Of a stretch of 64,000 nucleotides of DNA, positions 1 to 11,379 are shown one piece after another. How positions within the stretch are numbered: the first letter of the stretch is position 1; each line of letters begins with the position of its first letter. Both the position numbers and the translations under genes were made by a program. Source of the DNA: Macrotis lagotis (lineage: Eukaryota; Chordata; Mammalia; Peramelemorphia; Peramelidae); contig NC_133658.1 of assembly GCF_037893015.1 (NCBI RefSeq), forward strand, positions 884,485,038 through 884,549,037, read 5' to 3'. The notes under the pieces were generated by a model, which worked only from the letters and a program-made list of their open reading frames with translations, had not been told where the DNA came from and searched no databases.

Positions 1-71
1 TTCCTATTTATATCCTTTGACCATTTATCAATTGGAAAATGACTCTTATTTTTAGAGATTTGACTCAGTTC

Positions 72-320
72 CAAATTTTAAAAAAAAGCTATTCCCCAAT
101 TGACAAATGGTCAAAGGATATGAAAAGGCAATTTACAGATGAGGAGATTAAAGCAATCCATGGTCATATGAAAAATTGCTCTAAATCATTACTTATTAGA
201 AAAATGCAAATTAAAGCTTCTCTGAGGTACCACCTCACACCTCTCAGATTGGCCAGTATGACCAGGAAGGATAATGATCATTGTTGGAAGGGTTTTGGGA
301 AATCTATTGTTATTGTTATT

Positions 321-384
<64 letters not shown>

Positions 385-1073
385 ATTGTTGGTGGAGCTG
401 TAAACTCATCCAACCTTTCTGGAGAGCAATTTGGAACTATGCCCAAAGGGCAACAAGAAGGAGCATACCCTTTGACCCAGCGATACCACTACTGGGTCTG
501 TACCCTGAAGAGATCATGAAGAAGGGTAAAAACATCACTTGTACAGCCCTGTTTGTGGTGACAAAGAATGGGAAATCAAGTCAAGGTCCTTCAATTGGGA
601 AAGGGCTTAGCAAACTGTGGTATATGTATGTCATGGAACACTATTGTTCTATTAGAAACCAGGAGAGATGGGAATTCAGGGAAGCCTGGAGGGATTTGCA
701 CTGCACATCCTAACAGCAACATGGAGGTGCAACAATCAGGGGACAATTTGGGGCTGTCTGCAATGGAGAATACCATCTATATCCAGAGAAAGAACTGGAG
801 TTTGAGCAAAAACCAAGAACTATTACCTTAAATTTAGGGGAAAAAAACCTGTTATCTTAATGTCTGATCTTGCTAGCTCTTATACTTTATGTTTCTTCCT
901 TAAGGGTATTATTTCTCTCTCATCACACTCAATTTGGATCAATGTATACTGTGGAAACAATGTAAAGACTGGAAAATTGCCTTCTGTGGGGGGGGGGTGG
1001 GGGGAGGGAAGTAAGATTAGTGGAAAAATTGTAAAACTCAAAATAAATAAAATCTTTAAGATAAAAAAAAGAA
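72..1073 (+). mobile_element. 5'-truncated younger L1 (ORF2 3' end and 3' UTR)
   Basis: A plus-strand L1 tail carries the typical end of ORF2, including a tttgacccagcgatacca block. It then has a 3' UTR with a G-rich run (991-1010) and an A-rich tail (1021-1073). It is flanked by a perfect 14-bp target-site duplication, ATTTGACTCAGTTC, at 58-71 and 1074-1087. It is inserted into the older minus-strand L1. An expanded TCTA repeat replaces some ORF2 sequence near 321-385. Confidence 0.88.
321..385 (+). repeat. (TCTA)n microsatellite inside L1
   Basis: About 16 uninterrupted tetranucleotide units lie within the L1 ORF2 remnant. Length polymorphism is likely. Confidence 0.97.
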
Positions 1074-1115
1074 ATTTGACTCAGTTCTATACTGTTTTTG
1101 AGAAATGAAATCTTT

Positions 1116-1264
1116 TTTTTAGGTTTTTGCAAGGCAAATGGGGTTAAGTGGCTTGCACAAGACCACACAGCTAGGTAATTATTAAGTGTCTGAGACCAGA
1201 TTTGAACCCAGGTACTCTTAACTCCAAGGCTGGTGCTTTATCCACTACGCCACCTAGCTGCCCC
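1116..1264 (-). mobile_element. WSINE1-like tRNA SINE
   Basis: On the minus strand it begins GGGGCAGCTAGGTGGCG and carries A/B-box-like promoter sequence. It ends in TTGCAAAAACC and an A-rich tail. A perfect 17-bp duplication, TGAGAAATGAAATCTTT, flanks it at 1099-1115 and 1265-1281. The target is the old L1. Confidence 0.93.
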
Positions 1265-1643
1265 TGAGAAATGAAATCTTTGCCAGAGAAATTTGCCATA
1301 AATTTTTTTGATATTACTTCATTTTTTGGGTTCTTTTCAGTATAGTGTAGTCTCCCTGACCATCTTCTTTTAGCTAGCTCTATTTTTGCTTTTGCTTTGC
1401 CTGAGATAATGATTGTTATGTAGGTCTTTTAAAAAAAATTTCAGCTATACCATGCTAGATTGTTGTTTTAGCCCTTAATTTTAACTCTGTGTATGTGTTT
1501 TCTGTTTTTTAATAGCAACATATTGTTGGATTCTGGTTTCTAATTCATTCTGTAATCTGCTTCCATTTTATGGGTGAGCTCATACCATTCATATTCATAA
1601 TTAGGATTACTTGTGTATTTGCCTCTATCACTTTTTTTTCTAT

Positions 1644-1646
<3 letters not shown>

Positions 1647-1691
<45 letters not shown>
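1647..1691 (+). repeat. (TC)n microsatellite
   Basis: A run of about 22 TC dinucleotides within the old L1. Confidence 0.97.
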
Positions 1692-1696
<5 letters not shown>

Positions 1697-2110
1697 ATTC
1701 TTGTTCAAAAGTTGACTTTATGCATAACTACTATCTTCCCCTTAATCTATCTTCCTATTGACTTTCCTGCCCCCATTCTCTTATCCTTTTCTTCTCCTAT
1801 TTTCTTATTGGTTAAATTACATTTCTATACACAACTGAGAGTGTATGTATGTACGTATTTGTATCCTTCCCTCTTTGAATGAATTCTAATGAAACTGAGG
1901 TTCAAGCATTGCCCACTACCCCTGTCCCCAATTTACTCTCCATTTGTAAAAGCTTTTTCTCATGCCCCTATTTTATGTGAGAATGTTTTCAGTATTTTTG
2001 TCTTTCCCTTCCTTCTTTTCCTAGTTCATACCTCTTTCTCACCCCTTCATTTCTTTTGGAACTTATTCCTACTTAAATTGACTCAAATTCTTTCCTTCCT
2101 TTTAATTGCC

Positions 2111-2111
<1 letters not shown>

Positions 2112-2148
<37 letters not shown>
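2112..2148 (+). repeat. (TAA)n microsatellite
   Basis: About 12 TAA units within the old L1. Confidence 0.95.
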
Positions 2149-3385
2149 GTTCTTTGGAGTTACTTATATCATCTTCTCATATAAGAAAACAGTTTATTTG
2201 TCTTGACTTTCTTATGATTGATCCTTCATTTTTACCTTTTTAATGCTTCTCTTGAGTCTTGTCTTTGAATTTCAGATTTTCAATTTAGCTCCAATCTTTT
2301 CCTCTGGAAGACTTGAAAGTCCTCTATTTCATTAAATATCCATTTTATCCCTGAATGATTACACTCAGTTTTGTTGGTTAGTTAACTCTTGATTATAATC
2401 CTAATTCCCTTGGCCTTACAAAATATTATATTCCAAACCCTGTGCTCTTTTAATGAGGAAGCCACTAAATCTTATGTGATCCTGACTGTGGCTCCATGGT
2501 ATTTGAACTGTTTCTTTATGGCTGTTTAAAGTATTTTTCTCTTTTGACCTGGGAGTTCTGAAATTTGGCTCTAATATTCCTGGAAATGTTCATTTGGAGA
2601 TCACTTTCAGGTGGTGGTCTCTGCATCTTTTCAATTCTCTTTTACACTCTTTCTTTGATAATAGCTTTTAGGGTAGTTCAAAATTCCTAAATTATCTCTT
2701 CTTAGTCTATTTTCCAGGACAGTTATTTTTCCAATGAGATAATTTCACATTTTCTTCATTACTTTGACTTTATTGTTTCTTCATGTCTAGTAGTCATTAT
2801 TTTCCATTTGCTCTATCTTAATTTTAAGGAATTATTTTCTTTAATGAGATTTTTTCCCCTTTTCCATTGGGCCAGTAGTGGTTTTCAGGGAATGTGTCTT
2901 TTCAGTGAATTTTTATGTCTCTTTCATCATTTGGCCAATTCTGCTTTTTAAGATGTTTATTTCCTTCAGTACTTTTTTTTGCCTCTTTTTATGAAGCTGT
3001 TAATGCTCTTTTCATAATTTTCTTGTATCATTCTCATTTCTTTTCCAATTTTTTCCTCTACCACTCATCATCTCTTCTCAGTTAGCATTTTTATTTGAGG
3101 CATTTTTTCCCAGGTAGTTATGATCAAATACTTTTTTTAATTATTGCTCATTTTTCCAGCTTTCCTCTTTTTAACTTTAAACTTTTTTGTTAAAGATAGC
3201 TTCTACTCACAGGGTGGTGGGGGACACATTATCCCAAGCTTTAGGGGTTTTTTTGTGCTACTGTTTTCAGAGCTAGTTATTCTTCCAAAGTGGAGTTAAT
3301 CTGAGAGAGGTATGATCACTACTCTTCTGGTTTGCACTCTGACCTTTACCCAGAGAGCTCCTCTGGTCACCTGTAGCTGCAAATA

Positions 3386-3446
3386 CTCTTCTTCTTCTTC
3401 TTCTTCTTCTTCTTCTTCTTCTTCTTCTTCTTCTTCTTCTTCTTCC
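3386..3446 (+). repeat. (CTT)n microsatellite at a SINE tail
   Basis: About 20 CTT units abut the tail end of the next SINE, so they probably grew from its A-rich tail (GAA on the SINE strand). Confidence 0.95.
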
Positions 3447-3572
3447 AAGGCAAATGGGGTTAAGTGATTTGCCCAGGGCTAGGTAATTATTAAGTGTCTG
3501 AGGCCGGATTTAAACTCAGGTACTCCTGACTCCAGGGCTGGTGCTCTATCCACTGTGCCACCTAGACGCCCC
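3447..3572 (-). mobile_element. WSINE1-like tRNA SINE
   Basis: Minus-strand SINE from GGGGCGTCTAGGTGG to TTAACCCCATTTGCC. It lacks some bases in the middle compared with sister copies. It is inserted in the 5' UTR part of the old L1. Confidence 0.9.
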
Positions 3573-4159
3573 TTAGCATTCTTCTTGGTACTGGAACTGT
3601 GACCAGGTCCCCTGCTCCCATCAACACTTCTCTCTACCCCAAAACTTAGGCCCAGAACTACCTATAGACAATAGAGTTGTCAATCAGTGTCGACAAAGGA
3701 TTCCTGATAATCTATTTCTGACCAGTTGTTGGATCCCCTTATCATCTCTGGACTGAAAATTCTCAAAGTTGTGGCTAGAAGTAGCTATTGACACTGCCAC
3801 TTGTGTTGTGGGTCCAGATAGGTCTTCACCCAGGTGTCATAGACTTCTCCTCTGACTTCTTAAGTTTTCTTAGGCCAGAAAATGTCTCACCCTGACCTTT
3901 TTTTGTCTTTGCCACTCCAGAATTTGATTTGAGGAATTATTGTAAAGTTATTTGGAGGAGAATGTTGGGAGAATTCAGCTGGGTGGCTGCTCCTCATCTT
4001 CCAACTTGGATCCACTTTTACACTACGACTTTTGGGATATTCTATTACAAATATATTCAGAATACATGCAAGATAAAAAAAATAGGAAGAAAGAAGGATA
4101 TTAGCATTGGAGGAGGGAAATTGGGAGAGGTTTGGTGTTTGAGCAGAGTTTTGAAGTAC

Positions 4160-4277
4160 TGCCAATCAATTAATAAGCATCTGTTGTGTGCTATGAACTA
4201 CTTTAGGCTTTGGGGATAAAATGATGAATATGAAACAATTCTTGCCCTCAGGGCAATTATGTTCTAATGGGAAGAGG
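4160..4277 (+). repeat. MIR3-type repeat
   Basis: Contains the typical aattaataagcatctgttg, 'ggggataaaat' and 'ttgccctcagggc' blocks. It is degraded. Confidence 0.6.
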
Positions 4278-5140
4278 GGGAAACCACTTCACACTGGGTT
4301 GTTTTGATCTGAGAAGTCGTTAGGATGAGGAGTGGATGGTGCCAAATGGTGAAGAATTATGATGTTTTTTCTAGGAACAAAGGTCATCTTGGTTTGTTTA
4401 TTGTCCTCAGATGAAGAAGTAGAAAGTCTGGGTAGAACAGGGAGAGAAATAGGTGTGCAGCAGCAGGTCAGAGGGCAAGATGCACTAACTGCGTATTCCC
4501 TGGTAGCCACATGGAGAACTGGGTGAGATATGGAAAGGTAGAAAACAAATTTAAATGCCAAACAGAGAAGGTGGTGGCTCTATGAGTGGAGGGAAATTGT
4601 GAGGAAGAAAGAATTAAGGAGGCATGGCAGCTGATTAGATAGAAGGGATGAGGGAGAGTGGTGGAAAGGGATGGGGGCATTATCCTTGCCTTTACAGACA
4701 AAATGCTGCTAAGTGGTCAGCCTGGGAGTATGAAAGCTTAGCCATGGAGGGCAGAGAGGGTGAAGGAGAATGGTGGTAAAGTCCAGCTCACTGATGGTTG
4801 CCCAGAGAGCTCACAGTCAGTGGTGGGATGGGGAATGAGGCTGGCATCTACATTATTCAGGGCTCCTTTGGCATTCCCACCCTTTGATAGATTTCACAAT
4901 TGCTTCATGGTGTCACTGGATGCCCCATCTCCACTTGGGTGCCAGGTGACTCAGAGAGGCCCTCCATGCACATATTAATCACAGAACCTGAATTACCAGA
5001 GAGATTAGGGGCAGGGTGTGACCACAGGCCAGGAGGGCACCAGGCCCCTTGGGGAGCATTGGAGGAGGCTGGAGCTGCAGAAACAGAAGGGAGGTGGGTG
5101 GGGCAATATCCCTGGAAGAAGCTGACTAGGTCAGTCTCCT
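4278..5140. other. No recognised gene; mostly single-copy or unrecognisable DNA
   Basis: No coding exon, SINE or simple repeat stands out. The purine-rich stretch 4570-4770 has the feel of an old interspersed repeat that I cannot name. Confidence 0.5.
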
Positions 5141-5144
5141 GGGT

Positions 5145-5760
5145 ACTAGCCTGGAGCCTGGGTGGTGACTTGGAAAGAGTGCTTGATCTGGAGTCCCAAG
5201 GGCCTTGGGTTCCAGGTCTGCCTCTGACTTGTGGAAAGAGTTCCTAGCCTATGTAATCTCTCTGAGCCCACCTAACCCTACAAGGTCTGCCCTAACTCTA
5301 AATCTATGTACCCATATTCCTTTTATCTTTCCATGTCCTCATCTACAAAATGAAGGGGCAGACCAGCTGACTTCCAACTATGATCCGTTGTCCTTATGTC
5401 TCAAGTCTCTATTTCCCCATCAGTCAACAGAGGAATTGAATGACTTCTAAGATCTTTTCCAACCCTACATCTATCTTCTTTTTATTTTTCTAGCCTCTGT
5501 TTCCTTGGATTCAAATCCTGTCCCAGGTACTTGTAATCTTGAGCAATCTTAAGCAATCTCATTTAACTTCTCTCGAATTTAGTTTCTTTATCTTTAAAAT
5601 GGAGATCATAATATCCCCTATCTGTTAGTGTCATTTAGAAGTCCAAATGAGGTGACATATATACAGTGTTTTGCAAAATATATAAATACAGATTATGAGA
5701 ATGAACCCCATTATCCTTTTGCTTTTCTAGCCTCAGTTTCCCCACTTGTAAAATGCAGAG
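5145..5760 (+). repeat. Cluster of three partial MIR copies
   Basis: Plus-strand MIR cores and tails (cctcatctacaaaatgaagg, 'agcctcagtttcccc' and similar) recur at 5145-5460, 5490-5700 and 5715-5770. Open frames here are spurious. Confidence 0.65.
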
Positions 5761-5769
5761 AGTTGGTTT

Positions 5770-6300
5770 CAAGAATTCTTGAGAACCTCTAACTCCAGCT
5801 CTAACTCAAAGACACATGGGTGGCCACCTGCTCAGCTCTCTGGGAGTCCAGCAGGACAGATAGAGGGCTGGGGAGGCAGATACTGTGTCCATGAACAAAG
5901 GCTGTCCAAAGCAGTCTACAGAGCAAGGAGAGGCCATGGGGCCTCAGTCTTGGTGGGCGGCACCCTATCAAGGCTTCCCGAGGACATGGTCTTCTGCCCA
6001 GGAGGGATCCCTGGGAGAGATGAAGGGAAAGAGGAAGCTGTGTCTGGTGTAGAGGATGCAGCTGCATCCTCCATCCCAGACTTCTCGTTCCAACTTTCCT
6101 CGGCCGGCTTTACGGCCATCCCTCCTCCTTCTTCCCTGTAATCTGAGCCCAGGCTGGGAACTGGCCCCCACCTCTGGCTGCTTCCTCTCAACACCTGCCT
6201 CCTGTTCTCAGAGTTCCCATGGGATTGCCACTGACTCAGGAGGTCTGGGGGGGCTGGCCAGGGCCTCTTGACTGCCTTTCTCTCTCACTTTGGAGTGGCT
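5770..6300. other. Single-copy, moderately GC-rich segment
   Basis: No repeat or gene recognised. Several overlapping open frames on both strands have no protein similarity I recognise. Confidence 0.5.
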
Positions 6301-6309
6301 GTCCGGAGC

Positions 6310-7530
6310 TCTGAGTGAACTTTGGAATTAGAAAGATCTGCAGTGTAAGGGATCTGAACCCAGGCCTCTCATAGAGAAGAAAAGAAAGTCTGGTGAAAAT
6401 GATGACTGAATTTGGAATCTTAAAACCTGTGTGATCTTGGATAAGTCACTGGGTCTCCAGTGACTAGTTTCCCGGGTCTAGAATGGTAGAGGATCTCAGA
6501 GGCCATCTAGTCTAAGATTTTCATTTTATAGATAAGGAAACAGGCTAGAGAGAAAAAAAGATTTATAGATTTATCTAAATTTCTATGTAGATATTTAGAT
6601 GCCTTCATTTTACATAAGAGGAAACTGAGACAAGAGGGGAAAAATCCTAATTCCAAAGAATTCAGAGCTAGGGAGAGACATTAAAGACCATTTAATCCAA
6701 GTCCTTCTTTCTACAGTTGGAGAAACTGAGGCTCAAGGAGGTTGTCACTTGTCCAAGATCACATCTGTAGGAAGAAGGCAATAGAAGCTGGATTTGAATC
6801 GAGGTCCCTCAGACTCCAGAGAGTCTGGCTCCTTTGTACCATTAAATTTCCTCATCTGTAAAATGAGGGCATTGGATAAGATGTCTCCTGAAGACTCTTC
6901 AGCTCTCTGTAAACCTGTGATGAAGTTGTTATTTTTGTGGTCATTGTTTTGTCTTTTGAGAAGTGTCCTGGAGTCATGGAACTTATTCTCAAGGAAGTCT
7001 TGCCTCAGTCACTTTCCAGCTGTATGACTCTATGTAAATCATGCCACCTTTTTTTGCCTCATTTTCTTCATCCCGTAAAATGGGGATAACAAAATCAGCC
7101 TCTATCACACTGTTGTCATGAGGCTCCAGTGAGATACTATCTGACAATGACTTGAAAATCTCAATCAGTTTGAACTGTTCCTACTATCTACTATTTGGGT
7201 GGGCTTAGCCAGTAACAGTAACAATTGTCACTTCCATGGGACCTTCTAGTTGGCAAAGTATTGCTAAGAAATTATTTTAAAATGTTCTGTTTTCTCTTTA
7301 CATTCTCAGAGACCTATTCAGTGGAATTAATAAGTGTGACCCACTTTATGATGAGTGAAACTAAGACTCCAGAGAGGTGACGGATCTCATAGACCCATTG
7401 TCTGAAAAAAGGATTCAAACCTGAGTCGTCCTGTCTTCCAGAACAATTCTCCATGCCTTCTGTTCCTCCACTTGGAGGAGATGGTTTCCAAGATCCCTTC
7501 TCACTAGAACTCTTGTGACCCTCATAAAAA
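6310..7530. repeat. MIR-dense segment
   Basis: At least four degraded MIR-type copies: about 6380-6550, 6655-6800 (minus type, 'gagaaactgaggctc'), 6990-7160 (plus, 'tgtaaatcatgcc...aaaatggggata') and 7225-7440 (minus). Confidence 0.65.
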
Positions 7531-7534
7531 GCCT

Positions 7535-8060
7535 AAGCTATGTCTAGGGTGTGAGCTCACACCCAGGGTGCAGGGTGGGAGGCCTGCCCGCAGGCCTGGA
7601 GCCTTTTAAAACCCAGGCCAGGATTTCTTCTAAACCTTCATCCTTTAATTGAAAAGTATTTTGAAACACCCTCTGTGGATGGAGGGTGGGAAGCTAAAGA
7701 TCAAAGATTCTGGGTTCTGGAATTTGGAGGGGGGGAGGAATGAGGAGAGAGGCAGCCCTGAGCTAATTAGGAGGCTTGTTATGCTCCCAGCTAACTACCA
7801 CTGGCTTGAGATGCTCTTCACCTGGGGAGAACTGGAACATGAACAACCCTGCAACCACCCTCTCTCATAGCTTAGCTCAGACTAGTAATTACCTGAGAGG
7901 CAGATCCCTTGCCCTCCCAAATGTCAGCATGAAGCTTATAAAATGAGACCCCAAGCTTCCAGGACTGTCCAGGAAAGACAGAACTGACTGGAGGGGCCTT
8001 TCAGGATTCAGGGACTAGATCCAACAGGAAGGGAACATCTTCCTTTCTTTTCTCCAGTCT
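7535..8060. other. Single-copy segment with homeodomain-type ATTA sites
   Basis: No repeat recognised. It holds motifs such as gagctaattag and gtaattac, typical of homeodomain sites. No gene seen. A conserved noncoding element is possible but untested. Confidence 0.3.
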
Positions 8061-8066
8061 TACTTG

Positions 8067-8245
8067 TCTTTTTTTTTTTAAAAAAAAATAATATTTCAGT
8101 TTTTCCCAATTACATGTAAAAAAGAATTTTAAACATTCTTTATTTTTAAAATATTGAGTTCCAAATTCTTTCCCTCCCTTCCTGAGACAGTAAGGAATTT
8201 TATATAGGTTACACATGTGCATTGCAAAACTTATTTCCAGAAACT
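8067..8245 (-). mobile_element. L1 3' end fragment
   Basis: The reverse complement of a marsupial L1 3' terminus: an AT-rich tail, TTACATGTAATTGGG, a GGGAGGG-like run, then TGCACATGTGTAACC. Confidence 0.75.
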
Positions 8246-8289
8246 CAAGTCTAATGGTAAGGAATTAGGAAGACTTTTCTTTTCTTTCT

Positions 8290-8421
8290 TTCTTGGAGGC
8301 AATGGGGGCAACGTGACTTTTCCAGGGTCACATAGTTAGTATGGGTCTGAATCTGGATTTGAACTCAGCTCCACCACACTCTAGGATTAGTGCTCTATCC
8401 ACTGTGCCACTTAACTGCCCC
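8290..8421 (-). mobile_element. tRNA SINE (WSINE1-related, diverged)
   Basis: Minus-strand GGGGCAGTTAAGTGGCAC head and the usual body. It is diverged from the youngest copies. Confidence 0.85.
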
Positions 8422-8426
8422 CCAAA

Positions 8427-8449
<23 letters not shown>

Positions 8450-8457
<8 letters not shown>

Positions 8458-8591
8458 TTTTAACGAGGCAATGGGATTAAACAACTGCCCAAGGTCACAC
8501 AGCTAAGCAAATATCCATCTGAGGGCACATTTGAACTTGGGCTCTTCTGACTCCAGGGCCAGTGCTCTATCTACTGTGCCATCTAGCTGCA
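8450..8591 (-). mobile_element. tRNA SINE (diverged)
   Basis: A second minus-strand SINE directly next to the first, separated by a TA repeat and poly-T (8427-8462). Head TGCAGCTAGATGGCACAG, with body and A-tail all recognisable. Confidence 0.85.
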
Positions 8592-8926
8592 CTAACATTA
8601 TTTTTCAATATAATTTGGACTGTCTGATCCTGGAGAATATTTGGGAAAACATACCAAAAGGAGTGTTAAAAACGTTGTTTTGCATGTAATTAGGAAATAG
8701 TTAACAAAATAAAAACAGTTTTTAGAAAGAAAGAAAATGCACCTCCCACCTTTTATTCCTATAAAAACAGGTGTCAATTTGTCAGTTGATTTTCCTGAAT
8801 TGATAGGATTTTTTTATTTTCTTTGGTATGAGGAAACTGTTAGGGTATAGACAAGGAGAGGGGGCGATATATTTGGAAATGAATGTGATATAAAAATTAA
8901 AAGGACCCATTAAAAAGAAATTTAAG

Positions 8927-9073
8927 GGGCGGCTAGGTGGCGCAATAGATAGAGCACTGGCCCTGGAGTCAGGAGTACCTGAGTTCAAATCCGACCTCAG
9001 ACACTTAATAATTACCTAGCTGTGTGGCCTTGGGCACTTAACCCCATTGCCTTGCAAAAACTAAAAAAAGAAA
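8927..9073 (+). mobile_element. WSINE1-like SINE, intact
   Basis: Starts GGGCGGCTAGGTGGCGCAAT and ends TTGCAAAAAC plus an A-rich tail. A perfect 15-bp duplication, AAAAAGAAATTTAAG, lies at 8912-8926 and 9074-9088. Close to the family consensus, so relatively young. Confidence 0.95.
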
Positions 9074-9088
9074 AAAAAGAAATTTAAG

Positions 9089-9200
9089 AGACAACTGAGT
9101 GATGCGGTGAATAATAGAGTCAGGAGGACCTGAATTCAAATTCAGCTTCATTAGCTGTGTGACCCTTGGATAAATCACTTAACCCCAATTGCACCACAAA
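9089..9200 (+). mobile_element. tRNA SINE, internally shortened
   Basis: Follows the previous SINE directly. Contains 'gtcaggaggacctgaattcaa', 'ttagctgtgtgaccc' and a tail, with parts of the head missing. Confidence 0.8.
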
Positions 9201-9234
9201 AATAAAATATAGCAAAAAACTACCATCTTGCTGC

Positions 9235-9905
9235 AACTTCGAACTCAGTTTCCCATTATCCCTCCCCTTCACACACTCTATGTTATACCCTAGCCTTCTG
9301 GCTACTCCTAATGTATGGCTTCTCCTTAATGCCTATCAAAATTCTCTCCCTTTACAGTTTAGTTTAGGCAACTTCTCCTTCCAGGATCTGATCCAGGTTT
9401 AAAATGATCATTTCTCCCTCTTACTCATCCGGATCACTACTGGCTTTGAGCAGCTAGGTGACAAAGTAAGTGGATAGAGCACTGCATTTGGAGGCAGGAT
9501 GATGGGAGTTTGAATCCATCTCAGACATTTGACCCTTACTGGCTGTGTGACCTTGGGCAAGTCACTTAATCCTGATTGCCTCACATCCATGGTCATCTCC
9601 AGTCATCCTGATTCACATTTGGTCAATGGACTCAGATGACTCTGGAGGAGAAAGTGAGGCTGGTGATTTTGCACAGCTCCTCACTCAAATCCAATTTGTG
9701 TGCACATCATGGCACCACCTCCCTGTTGTTGGAGTCTTTTTCGATAATGAAGGGCAAACATTATTGCTATTGCTTTCTCTCTTTTGCTCCCTTTATACAC
9801 TATCAGTTTCTTACTCATTATGGCCAATACTATCTCCCTTGAGTAGACTGTAAACATGCTGAGGGGGAAGACCTTGGGTTTCACTTTTGTGTTCTTCACA
9901 TATAG
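9235..9905 (+). mobile_element. L2 LINE 3' region, split by a SINE
   Basis: L2-type sequence at 9235-9445 ('tctatgttataccctagcc') resumes at 9765-9905 ('gtagactgtaaacatgctgag'). The SINE at 9448-9765 lies between. Confidence 0.55.
9448..9765 (+). mobile_element. Composite tRNA SINE with ~150-bp LINE-derived tail
   Basis: Head GAGCAGCTAGGTGACA and a tRNA-like body, then a long tail ('gactctggaggagaaagtgag...cgataatgaagggcaaaca'). The tail recurs at 12265-12585 and 59020-59285. It is probably RTE-derived; the family name is not verified. Confidence 0.8.
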
Positions 9906-9927
9906 ATAGTCTCTGACAATCTTTTCC

Positions 9928-10075
9928 CCTCCTCCTCCTCCTCCTCCTCTCCTCCTTCTCCCTCTCCTTCTCTGTCTCCTCCTCCTTCTTCTCCTCCTCC
10001 TCCCCTTCTTCCTCCCCTCCCCATCTCCTCCTCCTCCTCTTCCCCCTCCTTCATCTCTTCCTTCTTCTTGTCTTT
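9928..10075 (+). repeat. (CCT)n-rich pyrimidine microsatellite
   Basis: ~150 bases are almost entirely C and T, with imperfect CCT/CTT units. Confidence 0.9.
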
Positions 10076-11040
10076 GTTTTATTCTTGTGAATTCTTTGGT
10101 GTAGGAAAATCAGTGAGAAAACTCTATCAAAGCTGGTTCACACCTCCTCTGAAACTTAGAATCTTAGAAAGTGATCTAGGGCACAGAGGTCTTGCCCTTT
10201 TTCTAACTGAAGGAGAAATGGAAATAGTCCTGGCATAGGAGTCTGCCATTATCTGTATAGTCTTCCCTGAGCCTCAGTTTCCTCACCAATAAAAAGGAGG
10301 GGGCCGGACTGAAAGGGCCCCTTTCAGCTTTAGATCTGAAGAGGCTGAGCATCCCTGGCTTGCCTCTCCATCTCCTCTCTGCAGCTGCACCCCACCCCAG
10401 AACATCCCCCTCCTTTTTCCTGGCCTCTGGAATCCCCGTTCCTGGGCAGGTTTACATCCAGACGAGGAGCTGGGTCAGCGTCTTGTGACTTTCCCACTTT
10501 CCAGCAGTCAGATTTCCCAGGCTCTCTAGGTTGACATTCTCTAGTCCTTAGAGTTTTCCTCATTTTTTCCCAAGCAGCCTTTCCCAAGATCAAATTGCTG
10601 CTATACTCTTTCCTTCCCACCCTGGGGGAGCAGGTGTGGATGAGGGTAGGACAACTCATCTGCAATAATGTGGGTGAGCAGAGAATCCGACTCTGGCCCT
10701 GCTTCATGTTCCCTCACCTCTTCCTAGACAAGTCCCAGATGCATGTTTCTGCCAACAAAGTACTCTCAATCTCCCATTCCCAGTTCATTGGCCAGACTCT
10801 CCCCCCCCCCACAAACCCCATTTTGCAGACAAAATTGTGCCAGTCTGAAATGGCTGTTGTGGAGGATGGGGGGAAAAGACAGAAAGGAGAAGAGTAAGAG
10901 GAAAGGGGAGGCCCAGTTCGGGGGAGGGCCCTGAATGACCAGAAGCTCAGGGGGTGAATGAAATCTCCTCCCAGCCCTGACCCAGGCAGAAGCACAAAGA
11001 GGTCATAAAGAATTTTCAAAGTCAATTCAACTTATTTAGA
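10076..11040. other. Mostly single-copy DNA with one MIR tail
   Basis: A MIR tail sits at 10240-10335 ('cctcagtttcctcaccaata'). The rest has no recognised gene or repeat. The longest open frame (125 codons, minus, 10330-10707) is low-complexity and unconvincing. Confidence 0.5.
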
Positions 11041-11044
11041 TGAA

Positions 11045-11140
11045 TGAATAATTAAAACACTTAAATATTTACTATGGAATACAAATAGAAAAGAAAGATA
11101 GTCTTTGCTCTCAAGGAGCTCACAGTCTAATGAGAATGTA
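11045..11140 (+). repeat. MIR3-type repeat
   Basis: Shows 'actatggaatacaaatagaaaag' and ctcaaggagctcacagtcta blocks. Confidence 0.7.
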
Positions 11141-11216
11141 CACAGGGTGGGGGGGGTGTCAGATGGGAAAGTCCCATAGTCCTTTGGATGAAGTCAAAAC
11201 AGACCTGAATTTCTTT

Positions 11217-11366
11217 GTTTTTTAATTTTTATTTAAGGCAGTGGGGTTAAGTGGCTTGCCCAAGGTCCCACAGCTAGGCAATTATTAAGTGTCTGAGGCC
11301 ACATTTGAACTTGGGTCCTCCTGACTCCAGGACTGGTGCTGTATCCACTCTGCCACCTAGCTGCCC
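11217..11366 (-). mobile_element. WSINE1-like SINE
   Basis: Minus strand, head GGGGCAGCTAGGTGGCAGAG. A perfect 13-bp duplication, CCTGAATTTCTTT, lies at 11204-11216 and 11367-11379. Confidence 0.94.
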
Positions 11367-11379
11367 CCTGAATTTCTTT

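Larger units (their letters stand above)
1..4013 (-). mobile_element. Old L1 LINE, minus strand, with nested insertions
   Basis: Read on the minus strand, 4013 to ~3580 resembles a marsupial L1 5' UTR. About 3100-2230 resembles the ORF1 coiled-coil region (on the plus strand, repeated ttcctt/ctctttt blocks). About 1620-1280 resembles the 5' part of ORF2, with a plus-strand acatattgttggattctg block. Positions 1-57 continue with ORF2 sequence nearer the 3' end, so the middle of ORF2 appears deleted. Reading frames are destroyed. A younger L1 (72-1073), two SINEs and several microsatellites sit inside. The element continues beyond the left edge. Confidence 0.75.

Noticed and set aside
39-713. 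224-codon plus-strand frame starting in L1
   Set aside because: It crosses a target-site duplication, L1 ORF2 sequence and a TCTA microsatellite. It is a transposon remnant, not a host gene.
1260-1264. tRNA genes suggested by A/B-box-like motifs in the SINEs
   Set aside because: The motifs belong to SINE heads with diverged bodies and tails. No cloverleaf with a proper acceptor stem is seen.
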